46,075 nt of DNA from Chloroflexota bacterium (GCA_004297775.1 SCUE01000014.1:1-46075), one strand, 5' to 3'; numbered from the stretch's first letter, positions 18,427 to 26,367 are shown. The notes: a model not told the origin generated them from the letters alone. Numbers and translations are program-made.

Positions 18427-18813
18427 GTGGAAATCTGTTCGGTCGACGACAGCCCAGGACCAATCATCTGGAATCACTACCTACGCGCCGGCTACGCCAC
18501 CTGGCCGGTCGGGATGGCGTGCGACGTCCACTTTCACAAGGACGCCGCCGAGGTGTTCGTGATCGTCGATGGCGCCTGTGACTTCATCGTCGGCGATGAA
18601 ACGAAGCGCGTGATCGCTGGTCAGACGGTCTACGTTGGCCCCGGCGTGGCCCACAAACTGACCGCGGTGGGAGACCGGCCAATGAAGATGTTCCTGGCGG
18701 TGATGCCGAATCACGAACCGACTCACACGATTGAGAATGCCGATGGCACCTGGCGCGACCACAATCGGCAGCCGCCGACCGCGACGGATATCTGGTTCGG
18801 CAAGATTGACTGA
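18427..18813 (+). CDS. Cupin-domain protein
   Basis: 128 residues from GTG 18427, with AGGAGG (18417-18422) overlapping the upstream stop. The single cupin barrel shows both motifs: motif 1 G29...H35-x-H37-x4-E42-x6-G49 and motif 2 G65...P72-G73-x2-H76, giving the usual 3-His/1-Glu metal site (H35, H37, E42, H76). Small stand-alone cupins act as isomerases, dioxygenases or sensors, and nothing here fixes the substrate. It is coupled to the degenerate DnaC-like gene 8 bases upstream. Confidence 0.85.
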   Translation: MEICSVDDSPGPIIWNHYLRAGYATWPVGMACDVHFHKDAAEVFVIVDGACDFIVGDETKRVIAGQTVYVGPGVAHKLTAVGDRPMKMFLAVMPNHEPTHTIENADGTWRDHNRQPPTATDIWFGKID

Positions 18814-18907
18814 TCCACGCCGGGCCGTTCCTTAGGACTGTTCGGCCGGCCGTCTCGACCCAAGTAGGTCATGGCACGTCGGAGCCGCGCATGGCCTAGT
18901 TCTTACG

Positions 18908-19507
18908 ATGACGTTTGGACGGATCGCCGGTGTCCTGATTGCGCTGGTGCTGGTGGCCGTGCCGACGCAAGCGTGCGCCTACGACGGCCCGGAGCAATTC
19001 GACCACGCGCGCGCCGTGCTCACCTCATTCACGACCAGCCTGGAGCGTCGGGCGGCCGGTGATCTGACCGGGGCGATCGCGGCGATCGAGGAAGCGCGGC
19101 GGCTGGCTCCCCTCGATCCGGAACTGGCGTTGGAAGCGGCGCGCATGTACGCGGTTGCACGGCAGTATGGCGCGGCCGCGCTCGCCTACACCGATGCCAC
19201 GACGCTTTCGCCGCGGTCGGTCGAAGCATTCCTCGAAAAGGCGCGGTTTCATCTCGCGGGCGGATTCCGCGTCGAGCAAGCGGTGATCGCCGCGCGGGAA
19301 GCGACGCGCCTCGATCCCGAGAATCTCGTTGCGCGCGCGACGCTGGCGGCGGCCCGTGTCATTGCCATCGCGGCTGGCAAGTACGAATACCTCGACGCTT
19401 CACCGGGCCGTTCCTACAATTCCCCTACCGAACAGGCAAACGGTAACGGAGGAACCATCTATGGCGGGCGCGGCAGTTGCTGTAACAGACACCAGCTTTC
19501 AGAATGA
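18908..19507 (+). CDS. Exported TPR-repeat protein
   Basis: 199 residues. A signal peptide is clear: 'MTFGRIAG' then a hydrophobic core and 'TQACA' before 'YDGPEQF' (cleavage near residue 24). Residues ~35-155 form about three TPR-like helix pairs ('GDLTGAIAAIEEARRLAPLDPELAL', read in parts). The last ~20 residues ('NGNGGTIYGGRGSCCNRHQ') are translated from the trxA ribosome site and start, overlapping trxA by 47 bases, which is long for a natural overlap. The C terminus may be a real but unstructured tail, or the frame may once have ended earlier. Function unknown; probably a periplasmic or surface scaffold. Confidence 0.7.
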   Translation: MTFGRIAGVLIALVLVAVPTQACAYDGPEQFDHARAVLTSFTTSLERRAAGDLTGAIAAIEEARRLAPLDPELALEAARMYAVARQYGAAALAYTDATTLSPRSVEAFLEKARFHLAGGFRVEQAVIAAREATRLDPENLVARATLAAARVIAIAAGKYEYLDASPGRSYNSPTEQANGNGGTIYGGRGSCCNRHQLSE

Positions 19508-19790
19508 GGTGTTGTCGTCAGCGGAGCCAGTTCTGGTCGATTTCTGGGCAACGTGGTGTGGCCCATGCAAGATGGTTGCTCCGATCGTCGAAGAGATCGC
19601 GAACGAGCAGTCTGGCAAGCTGAAAGTCGCGAAGGTGGACGTCGATGAGAATCCGCGTGCCGCTTCGCAGTTCGGCGTGATGAGCATCCCGACCTTGATC
19701 GTCTTCAAGAACGGTCTGCCCGTCGAGCGCCTGGTCGGTTATATGCCGAAGGCGAAGCTCATGCAGGCGATCACGCCGCATCTCAGCTAG
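19461..19790 (+). CDS. trxA: Thioredoxin
   Basis: 109 residues from ATG 19461 with GGAGGA seven bases upstream. The active site WCGPC is at residues 32-36, preceded by 'LVDFWATW'. The cis-Pro loop 'SIPTLIVFKNG' and 'DVDENPRAASQFGV' are typical. It is a cytoplasmic disulfide reductase; the partner reductase is not in the window. It overlaps the end of the TPR gene. Confidence 0.96.
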   Translation: MAGAAVAVTDTSFQNEVLSSAEPVLVDFWATWCGPCKMVAPIVEEIANEQSGKLKVAKVDVDENPRAASQFGVMSIPTLIVFKNGLPVERLVGYMPKAKLMQAITPHLS

Positions 19791-19839
19791 TCCTCGCGCA
19801 GTTCTCAGCGCGATCGCGACGATCGCGCTGGCGATCGCG

Positions 19840-21153
19840 TTGACGTTCCCAGGAACCGCGAGCGCCCAGGTAGTGGGGTCGCGGTTTTTTGTCGAGACGG
19901 GGTTCTCGGTGTCCGACTCCGACGGTGTTCGCTTTCTGAGCGAATTCGATCGGTTCGGCGGCGTCGGGGCGGTCGGGTATCCGGCGTCGCGCCGCTTCAC
20001 CTGGGACGGATTCACCGTTCAGGTTTTCCAGCGCGTCATCTTCCAATGGCGGCCGGAGTCGCACTCGGTCGCGTTCGTGAACGTGTTCGATCGTCTGCAC
20101 GAAGCCGGCTACGACGACTGGCTGGCGTCGGTTCGCCAGACGCCGCCGCCGGGGTCCTTCGCCGACGCCGGACTATCGTGGGATGCCGCGGCGGCACTCC
20201 GCTTACGCGTGCTCGACCGCGACCCAGCGATCAAGCACGCGTACTTCGACGTCGTCGGCGATCCGATTCAGGCCAATGGGTTGCCGGTCAGCGACATCGT
20301 CGATTTCGGGAACCACGTCGCGTTGCGCAGCCAGCGCGTCGTCTTCCAGCGCTGGAAAGTCGGCGTGCCGTGGGCGCGCGCGGGTCAGGTCACGGTTGCG
20401 CTGGGTGGCGATATCGCCAAGGAAGCCGGAATCTTGCCCGATCGAGCGGCACTTGTGCCGGAAACTGCACCGTCTCACTCGTTTGCCGCCTCGATCGTGA
20501 TCGATCCTGGCCACGGCGGCGCTGAATCCGGCGCGGCGCGGGATGTTCCCGTCCTCATCGAGAAGGATGTCACGCTCGATATCGCGCGTCGTTTGGCCGT
20601 CCTTCTGCGTGGCCTCGGCCACCGCGTGACGCTGACGCGGACCGCAGACGCCGAGGTGAATGTGCCAGCCCTGGATCGGAATGGTGACCGCCGCATCGAT
20701 GTGGACGACGACTTGCAGGCGCGCGTCGACATCGCGAATGACGCCGACGCCGATCTGTTCGTCTCGTTGCACAGCAATGGCGGGCCGCCGGCACTTCGTG
20801 GCGTTGCCACGTACTACTGCGCGGACTGTACCGACTCGACGCGGCACCGTTCGCTCGCCGTGACCGTGCAGAGCGCCGCGGTCGAGGCGGTTCGCCCGTA
20901 TGGCGGCGGCGCGTTTGGCGCCGGCGTCTACGACGAGGCCGGTCTCGGCAAGCCGTACGGCCACCTGTTCGTGATCGGGCCGAAGACGCCGCGCGTCGCG
21001 CGTCCGAATCGGGCCGAGGCTCAGGCGCTCGTCGAAATGCTATTCGTATCGAACGCGGCTGATGCGGCGCTTCTAGCGCGTTCCGACGTGCGTGGATCGC
21101 TCGCTGAAGCGCTCGCGCGCGCCGTCGAGGCGTACCTCAGCGAGCGGCGTTAG
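19840..21153 (+). CDS. N-acetylmuramoyl-L-alanine amidase (Amidase_3) with N-terminal surface domain
   Basis: The catalytic half (~residues 215-437 counted from TTG 19840) is Amidase_3. Zinc ligands and catalytic Glu are visible: 'VIDPGHGG', 'EKDVTLDIA', 'FVSLHSNGG' and 'VEMLFVSN'. It cleaves the MurNAc-L-Ala bond in peptidoglycan. An insert near 'DRNGDRRIDVDDD' resembles a dockerin/EF-hand-like Ca2+ loop. The N-terminal ~190 residues carry 'GYPASRRF' and 'FTVQVFQRVIFQW', a pattern recurring in exported Chloroflexota proteins. The start is a problem. TTG 19840 leaves only 'MTFPGTASA' before the likely cleavage site, yet the frame upstream (19798-19839) encodes a hydrophobic signal core with no ATG/GTG/TTG. 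The true start may be non-canonical or affected by a sequence error. Confidence 0.88.
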   Translation: MTFPGTASAQVVGSRFFVETGFSVSDSDGVRFLSEFDRFGGVGAVGYPASRRFTWDGFTVQVFQRVIFQWRPESHSVAFVNVFDRLHEAGYDDWLASVRQTPPPGSFADAGLSWDAAAALRLRVLDRDPAIKHAYFDVVGDPIQANGLPVSDIVDFGNHVALRSQRVVFQRWKVGVPWARAGQVTVALGGDIAKEAGILPDRAALVPETAPSHSFAASIVIDPGHGGAESGAARDVPVLIEKDVTLDIARRLAVLLRGLGHRVTLTRTADAEVNVPALDRNGDRRIDVDDDLQARVDIANDADADLFVSLHSNGGPPALRGVATYYCADCTDSTRHRSLAVTVQSAAVEAVRPYGGGAFGAGVYDEAGLGKPYGHLFVIGPKTPRVARPNRAEAQALVEMLFVSNAADAALLARSDVRGSLAEALARAVEAYLSERR

Positions 21154-21168
21154 GCTCGCCGAGGAGCC

Positions 21169-21372
21169 CTAGATCGAGTAGCACCGCACGTGGTACGGCG
21201 ACATCACGATTGTCTTGACAGTGCCACTGAAATCCATGCGGCGAACCATACGCAGTTCATCGCGGTTGATCGGGTTGCCGCAGCCGTCCTTCGTGCAAAG
21301 GTGGCCCGAAAAAATGCGGTTGCGCTCGGCGCGCTCGGCGGCGGTCGCGTTCTTGTTTGCCTTTTCTGCCAT
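21169..21372 (-). CDS. Small Cys/His protein, zinc-ribbon-like
   Basis: 67 residues from ATG 21372, with GGAGGG nine bases upstream. The N-terminal third is Ala/Lys/Glu/Arg helix ('AEKANKNATAAERAERNR'). C26-x4-C31 and H61-x2-C64 could make a four-ligand zinc site. The C-terminal half ('RMVRRMDFSGTVKTIVMSP') is beta-like. I do not recognise the family. It could be a small zinc-binding RNA- or ribosome-associated protein. It is divergent from the ComEA-like gene across ~80 bases and ends 15 bases from the convergent amidase gene. Confidence 0.65.
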   Translation of the reverse strand: MAEKANKNATAAERAERNRIFSGHLCTKDGCGNPINRDELRMVRRMDFSGTVKTIVMSPYHVRCYSI

Positions 21373-21440
21373 TGGTGAATGCCCTCCGTGGGTTGGGTGA
21401 ATTGATTGTAGCCGGCGTTGACGGCGCGATCCCACGATCG

Positions 21441-21446
21441 TACGAT
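21441..21446 (+). promoter_or_regulatory. -10 box (TACGAT) for a leaderless comEA-like gene
   Basis: TACGAT ends six bases before ATG 21453, so the transcript would begin at the start codon. The box is the right half of a perfect palindrome GATCGTACGATC (21435-21446). No ribosome binding site precedes the ATG. Confidence 0.45.
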
Positions 21447-21452
21447 CGCGCC

Positions 21453-22085
21453 ATGCTCCAGCGCTGGACCGGGGCGCCCGAAGGCGCCGATGACGAGTCG
21501 ACGACGCGGCCACAACCGGCGCCGATCTCGCCCTGGGTCGCGGCCCCGCTGGCGCTGGTTGCCGTCGTCGGCGCGGCGCTCTGGCTCGGGCGCGCGCAAT
21601 TGACTGCCCCGCTGGCGATTCCGACCGACGTCCCCGCCGAGTTTCGCGTCATCTCCGTTCACGTCGTCGGCGCGATCGCGCGGCCGGGCGTGTATCAGTT
21701 GCGGTCAGGCGAGCGGCTTGCGGTCGCGATCGAACGCGCGGGTGGCGCGTTGCCCGAGGCCGATCTCGCGCGCGTCAACCTGGCCGCGCGCGCTCGGGAT
21801 GGCCAGCAGATTCTCGTGCCGACGATTGCGATAGCCCTCGCGGCCCCAGCGATCCGGCCGACGCCCGGGCGCACTCCGACAGCGGTGCTGGTCCGGGTCA
21901 ATCTCAATCAGGCCGATATCGCGGCGCTCGACTCGCTGCCCGGCGTTGGCGCGGTGACCGCTCGCCGGATCATCGAATATCGGCAGAAGAACGGTCCGTT
22001 CGCCGATCCGCGCGAACTGCGTTCGGCGCGACTCGTCACTGCCGCGGCGTGGGAGCGACTGAAGGATCTCGTCGACGCGCCTTAG
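21453..22085 (+). CDS. comEA: ComEA-like DNA-binding protein (SLBB + helix-hairpin-helix)
   Basis: 210 residues from ATG 21453; earlier in-frame starts exist (21357-21402) but overlap the divergent small gene. One N-terminal membrane anchor (~residues 29-47, 'PLALVAVVGAALWLG') is followed by an SLBB-type domain ('VHVVGAIARPGVYQL', ~70-125) and a C-terminal double helix-hairpin-helix ('VNLNQADIAALDSLPGVG' then 'AVTARRIIEYRQ', ~148-205). This order is the ComEA arrangement: a surface-facing dsDNA receptor that feeds DNA to ComEC, which lies at 31623-33866. The family is also known from non-competent species. Confidence 0.9.
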   Translation: MLQRWTGAPEGADDESTTRPQPAPISPWVAAPLALVAVVGAALWLGRAQLTAPLAIPTDVPAEFRVISVHVVGAIARPGVYQLRSGERLAVAIERAGGALPEADLARVNLAARARDGQQILVPTIAIALAAPAIRPTPGRTPTAVLVRVNLNQADIAALDSLPGVGAVTARRIIEYRQKNGPFADPRELRSARLVTAAAWERLKDLVDAP

Positions 22086-22090
22086 CGGCG

Positions 22091-22111
22091 GCGCGGCCCC
22101 GAAGGCTGCGC
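22091..22111. terminator. Hairpin between convergent genes
   Basis: An 8-bp stem (GCGCGGCC paired with GGCTGCGC, one G-U pair) closes a 5-base loop in the 27-base gap between the comEA-like stop (22085) and the trkA-like stop (22113). There is no T tract, so this is a possible bidirectional attenuator and not a textbook terminator. Confidence 0.35.
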
Positions 22112-22112
22112 G

Positions 22113-22535
22113 CTAGCTGCTTCCCATCATCTCGCGAATGCGGTCGGCGCCGAGAATCGTCGGCGAGACGCTTTCGACGCCCAGCGCCTCGTACACCTCG
22201 CCCCGCAGCGGATCTTTGATCTGGCTGATCACGATCGGGACGCTGTGGACGTGTTTGGCCATCTGGCTGGCCATAATGTTGTGGTTGTCGCCATCCGTCA
22301 GTGCGATAAACGCGTCGGCCGTTTCGATGCCGACGCGGATCAGCAGATCTTCGTCCAGGCCGTCACCGGCCACGATCGTGCCGCGGAAGCCGGGGCGAAG
22401 CCGTCGAAACGCCTCGACGTCCTGGTCGATGATCGTGACCGTGTGACCGTCGCGATCGAGTAAGTACGCCAACTGCGCGCCGACGCGACCACAGCCGAGG
22501 ATGATGATCGTCCGGTTGGCTCCCGTTTCGCTCAC
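22113..22535 (-). CDS. Stand-alone RCK-N (TrkA-N) NAD(H)-binding protein
   Basis: 140 residues from a GTG that overlaps the upstream ABC ATPase stop by 4 bases (GTGA). It is a Rossmann fold with 'ILGCGRVGAQLA' (GxGxxG at ~14-19), acidic 'IIDQD' at the end of beta-2, 'VAGDGLDEDLL' and 'FIALTDGDNHNI'. It has the length of the RCK-N domain alone; RCK-C and any TrkH/KtrB channel are absent nearby. The family gates K+ channels by binding NAD(H)/ATP. Here it is translationally coupled to two ABC ATPases, so it may sense redox or energy state for that operon (inference). Confidence 0.88.
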   Translation of the reverse strand: MSETGANRTIIILGCGRVGAQLAYLLDRDGHTVTIIDQDVEAFRRLRPGFRGTIVAGDGLDEDLLIRVGIETADAFIALTDGDNHNIMASQMAKHVHSVPIVISQIKDPLRGEVYEALGVESVSPTILGADRIREMMGSS

Positions 22536-23362
22536 GAGACCGTCTCCCCGGCAGCATCATAGGCTTCGACGCGGTCGATCCGGCCGTCCACGATGTGATA
22601 CGTGCGGTCGGCGACCTCGTGAATCGTCGGATCGTGCGTCGCAATCACGATCGTGACGTTCTCGACATCCCGTACGCGCATAAGCAGTTTCAGAATCTGG
22701 AGCCCGGTGACCGAATCGAGTTCGGCGATCGGCTCGTCGGCCAGGATGACTGATGGGCGATTGCAGAGCGACCGCGCGATCGCGGTGCGCTGCTGCTCGC
22801 CGCCGGATAACTCGAACGGGCGATGGTGCATACGGCGACCCAAGCCGACGAGTTCCAGCAATTGAATCGCGCGACGCCGCCGTTCGCCGGCCGACACACC
22901 GGCAATGTGCATCGGCAATTCGACGTTCTCCAGCGCCGAGAGAACTGGAAGGAGCGCAAACGACTGGAAGATGTAGCCGATGCGGTGGCGGCGCAACTCG
23001 GTGACACGAGTGTCATCCAGGCCGCTGATGGCCTGACCCTCGATGACCACTTCGCCCGAGGTCGGCCGGTCCAGACCGCCGATCAGGTTGAGGAGGGTCG
23101 TCTTGCCGGAGCCCGACCGCCCCATGAGACCGACGAGGTCGCCGCGTCGTAGTTCGAGATCGATGCCCTTCAGTGCGTGGACCTTTTCGACGCCGACCTC
23201 GTAGGTGCGCACGACGCCGAGGCACGCGACGACGACATCGCCCGAGTTATTGCCGAACCGCCGGACGAGCGGCGCGTTCATCAGAGGATCGGGGGTGGCG
23301 CTGGCGGAATCCGTGGCGCGAGACCGTCGAAATCGCGCCAGAAAGCCGGAGAGAGGCGGCAC
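22532..23362 (-). CDS. ABC transporter ATPase (LolD/MacB class)
   Basis: 276 residues from GTG 23362, one base after the preceding ATPase stop; an internal ATG at 23281 would give 249 residues. All ATPase motifs are present: Walker A 'GRSGSGKTT', Q-loop 'GYIFQSFALLP', signature 'LSGGEQQR', Walker B 'VILADEP' and H-loop 'IATHD'. The D-loop region reads 'IAELDS' in place of the usual 'TGNLDS'. 'TLLNLIGGLDRPTSG' is typical of the LolD/MacB/FtsE class that works with four-helix permeases. No permease lies within the window. It sits between another ATPase and the RCK gene in a tightly packed operon. Confidence 0.9.
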   Translation of the reverse strand: MPPLSGFLARFRRSRATDSASATPDPLMNAPLVRRFGNNSGDVVVACLGVVRTYEVGVEKVHALKGIDLELRRGDLVGLMGRSGSGKTTLLNLIGGLDRPTSGEVVIEGQAISGLDDTRVTELRRHRIGYIFQSFALLPVLSALENVELPMHIAGVSAGERRRRAIQLLELVGLGRRMHHRPFELSGGEQQRTAIARSLCNRPSVILADEPIAELDSVTGLQILKLLMRVRDVENVTIVIATHDPTIHEVADRTYHIVDGRIDRVEAYDAAGETVS

Positions 23363-23363
23363 G

Positions 23364-24317
23364 CTAATCGGTCACCGACCGGACGACGATCTGATCGCCG
23401 TCGAGGTCGACCCGCACCTTGCCCTTCAACCCGAGCCGTTCGATGTAGTCGCGCGGAATCTGCAGCCGTCCGGCCGGATCGAGGACGGTGAACTCCTCGT
23501 GCGTTTCCCCAAGGACGACCTGTGACCGACCATCGACCGCCTGAAGATCTTCCAGTTTGACCCGACGCACGAGTTCCGAGGATGTCTTGCCGTCACGAAT
23601 CGCGATCGTGCGATCCACCTTGGCCATCACTGAGATGTCGTGCGTCACGATGATGATCGTGGTGCCGTAGGTGTCACGCAGTTCGCGGAACATGTCGAAG
23701 ATCTGATTTCCGGTCGCGGTATCGACCGATCCGGTCGGCTCGTCGGCCAGGAGCAACGGTGGACGGTTCGCCAGCCCGATCGCGATCGCGACCCGTTGCT
23801 GCTCGCCGCCGGAGAGGGTCGAGAGCTTGTGGCGCATCCGATCACTCAGGCCAACCGCGTCGAGCAGTTCCTTTGCCCACTCGGTCCACTTGGCGCCCGA
23901 GTGTCCGGCGATCATCATCGGAAGCTCCACGTTTTCGAGCGCGGTCAAATAGGGAATCAGATTTCGGGAGGTGTTCTGCCAGATGAAGCCGACGACCTCG
24001 CGCTTGTACTTGACGAGGCCCCACTCCGACATCTTCAGCAAGTCGCGACCGGCGACGACGACACGACCAGCCGACGGGCGATCGAGGCCGCCGAGGATGT
24101 TGAGGAACGTCGATTTTCCGGAGCCGCTGTTGCCGACGATCGCCATAAGCTCGCCCGGTCGCACGGTCAGATCGAGTCCCTGTAGCGCGACGACCTCGAG
24201 ATCGGCGACCTTGTAGATCTTGACGAGGTTTTCGCATTGGATCACCGGCTCGCCGGGAGCCTGCATCGCTGTCGGAGCGCCGGCCTCTTCCGCACGAGGC
24301 CGAGTGAGGATCTTCAA
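23364..24317 (-). CDS. ABC transporter ATPase with C-terminal SpoVT/AbrB-like domain
   Basis: 317 residues from TTG 24317 (AAGGAG about ten bases upstream); ATG 24266 is an alternative and keeps the whole domain. Walker A is at 62-70 ('GNSGSGKST'), followed by 'GFIWQNTSRNL', 'LSGGEQQR', 'LLLADEPTGSVD' and 'IVTHD'. After the normal end of the ATPase, residues ~271-313 ('EEFTVLDPAGRLQIPRDYIE', then 'KVRVDLDGDQIVV') match the swapped-hairpin SpoVT/AbrB-like fold, normally a DNA-binding or antitoxin domain. In this position it may drive dimerisation or autoregulation (inference). It is the first gene of a three-gene operon with a second ATPase and an RCK protein, divergent from asnB. Confidence 0.9.
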   Translation of the reverse strand: MKILTRPRAEEAGAPTAMQAPGEPVIQCENLVKIYKVADLEVVALQGLDLTVRPGELMAIVGNSGSGKSTFLNILGGLDRPSAGRVVVAGRDLLKMSEWGLVKYKREVVGFIWQNTSRNLIPYLTALENVELPMMIAGHSGAKWTEWAKELLDAVGLSDRMRHKLSTLSGGEQQRVAIAIGLANRPPLLLADEPTGSVDTATGNQIFDMFRELRDTYGTTIIIVTHDISVMAKVDRTIAIRDGKTSSELVRRVKLEDLQAVDGRSQVVLGETHEEFTVLDPAGRLQIPRDYIERLGLKGKVRVDLDGDQIVVRSVTD

Positions 24318-24429
24318 GAGGGGAGCGCTCCTTGCTAACTGACTGCCTCTTCATAGCGGAAAGAGGGCAGAGGTGCAAGCCGCGACGCGCCTGCTCTATC
24401 GTCACCGCCAAGGAGTCGACACCCCGAGC

Positions 24430-26367
24430 GTGTGCGGTATTGCGGGACTGGTCGCGCGCGGGCCGGATCCGACTCTGGGCGCAACCGCGGCGGCGATGGC
24501 CGATACGATGCGCCATCGCGGACCCGACGATGCCGGGCTCTGGTCGTCATCCGATCATCTGGCCGCGTTTGGATTTCGCCGTCTCAGCATCATCGATCTG
24601 GCCGGCGGCCACCAACCGATGGCGAACGAAGATAGCTCGCTTTGGCTCATCTTCAACGGCGAGATCTACAACTTCGTCGAGCTACGGCGCGAGTTGGTCG
24701 AGCGCGGGCACACGTTCGCGACCCGGAGCGACGCCGAGGTCATCCTCCACCTCTACGAAGAGGACGGCCCCGATTGCCTGGCGGGTCTACGCGGCATGTT
24801 CGCGTTCGCGATCTGGGATCAGCGCCGCCGACGGCTCTTCGCGGCACGCGATCGCCTCGGCATCAAGCCGTTCTACTGGACCTCCGTCAACGGAACCTTC
24901 GCGTTTGCGTCGGAGATTCGTGCCTTCGCGGCCGTGCCGAATTGGCGCGTCGAGCTCGACGAGGAGGCCCTGCACCACTACCTGACGTTCCTGGCGACGC
25001 CGGCGCCGATGACGCTCTTCGCTGGCACACGCAAGCTCCCAGCCGGACACTTCCTGATGTTGGAGTCGGGCGGGTCGCCATCCGTATCCGAATATTGGGA
25101 CCCGGCCGCGCCGCGCGACGAGCGCCTCAGTGCAGGCGAGTGCGTCGAGCGCGTGGCGGACCTGATCGACGACGCGGTCGCGTCCCACATGATCAGCGAT
25201 GTGCCGTTCGGCGCCTTCTTGAGCGGCGGCGTCGACTCGACGACCAACGTGGCGCTCATGGGGCGCCACATGACCGAGCCGCCGCGGACATTCTCGGTCG
25301 GGTTCGCCTCGGGCGGTCGCTATTCGGAGCTCGCCGAGGCGCGCGCGGTCGCCCGGCACTACCAGACGGATCATCACGAGGTCGAGATCGGTCTCGACGA
25401 GGCGCTGGCGTTTCTGCCCGATCTCATCGAGCTCCAGGACGAGCCGCTGGCCGACCCGGTCTGCCTGCCGCTCCACTTCGTCGCTCGTCTCATGCGACAG
25501 GACGGAGTCGCGGTTGGCCACGTCGGCGAAGGCGCCGACGAAATCTTCTTCGGCTACCCGAACTACGTCCGAGCCCGGCGTGATGCCCGCTGGCTTGGCG
25601 GATTGTCGTCCGCTCCGGCGTGGGCAACCGCGATCGGCCGCGGCGTCGTCGCCGGTCTCTCCGATGTAACCGGGCGCGGCGCCGGGGTCGTATCCGCGCT
25701 CGACCGACTTCGGCGCGGGGAGGCGCTCTTCTGGGGAGGGGCGATCGCGTTCGATGAAGGTCAGAAGGCGCGCATCCTGACGGACGACTTTCGCGCGCGC
25801 CGTCGCGGTCTGTCATCGCACGACATCGTCGCGGCGATCCAGCAACGCCTGATCGAGCGCCGGCCCGACGCTGACGCGGTCGACCTCATCTGCTATCAGG
25901 ATCTCAAGGTCCGTTTGCCGGAACTGCTCTTGATGCGCGTCGACAAGATGACGATGGCGAACTCGATCGAAGCGCGCGTGCCGTTCCTCGATCACCGTCT
26001 CGTTGAGTTCGTCCTGTCCATCCCAGGCACCCAGCGCGCCAACGGCGGCCCGAAGCACCTCCTCAAGAAGGCGGTTCGCTCGATCGTACCGGCGGAGGTG
26101 ATCGCGCGTCCGAAGCGCGGGTTCGACGCCCCGACCGCGGCCTGGTTTCGCGGCCCGCTCGGCGATCGTCTTCGTCGTCTCGGTCGAACGTCAGGCTTCG
26201 CCGAACGAGGAATCGTCGATCCGAGCGCGATCGATGGATTGATCGATGCGCATCGGTCCGGGCGGGCCGATCACTCGGTTCGCCTCTGGACGGTGCTCAA
26301 TCTCATTCTCTGGCACGAGCGCTGGATCGTTCGGCGCGCCATCGGTGACGTGATTCACTCAGAATGA
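24430..26367 (+). CDS. asnB: Asparagine synthetase (glutamine-hydrolysing)
   Basis: 645 residues. GTG 24430 is fixed by the N-terminal nucleophile Cys2 ('MCGIAGLVAR'), exposed by Met removal in class II glutamine amidotransferases. The amidotransferase domain covers ~1-215, with 'RHRGPDD', 'RLSIIDL', 'NGEIYNF' and 'RSDAEVILHLYE'. The synthetase domain follows with the PP-loop 'SGGVDS' (265-270) and 'GEGADEIFFGY'; 'VPFLDHRLVEF' and 'KRGFDAPTAAWF' are conserved C-terminal segments. It makes Asn from Asp, ATP and Gln. Paralogues of this type also occur in surface polysaccharide clusters, and the neighbouring glycan genes leave that open. Confidence 0.93.
   Translation: MCGIAGLVARGPDPTLGATAAAMADTMRHRGPDDAGLWSSSDHLAAFGFRRLSIIDLAGGHQPMANEDSSLWLIFNGEIYNFVELRRELVERGHTFATRSDAEVILHLYEEDGPDCLAGLRGMFAFAIWDQRRRRLFAARDRLGIKPFYWTSVNGTFAFASEIRAFAAVPNWRVELDEEALHHYLTFLATPAPMTLFAGTRKLPAGHFLMLESGGSPSVSEYWDPAAPRDERLSAGECVERVADLIDDAVASHMISDVPFGAFLSGGVDSTTNVALMGRHMTEPPRTFSVGFASGGRYSELAEARAVARHYQTDHHEVEIGLDEALAFLPDLIELQDEPLADPVCLPLHFVARLMRQDGVAVGHVGEGADEIFFGYPNYVRARRDARWLGGLSSAPAWATAIGRGVVAGLSDVTGRGAGVVSALDRLRRGEALFWGGAIAFDEGQKARILTDDFRARRRGLSSHDIVAAIQQRLIERRPDADAVDLICYQDLKVRLPELLLMRVDKMTMANSIEARVPFLDHRLVEFVLSIPGTQRANGGPKHLLKKAVRSIVPAEVIARPKRGFDAPTAAWFRGPLGDRLRRLGRTSGFAERGIVDPSAIDGLIDAHRSGRADHSVRLWTVLNLILWHERWIVRRAIGDVIHSE

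Noticed and set aside
24373..24429. Upstream start for asnB
   Set aside because: It would place residues before the N-terminal Cys nucleophile and so inactivate the glutaminase.
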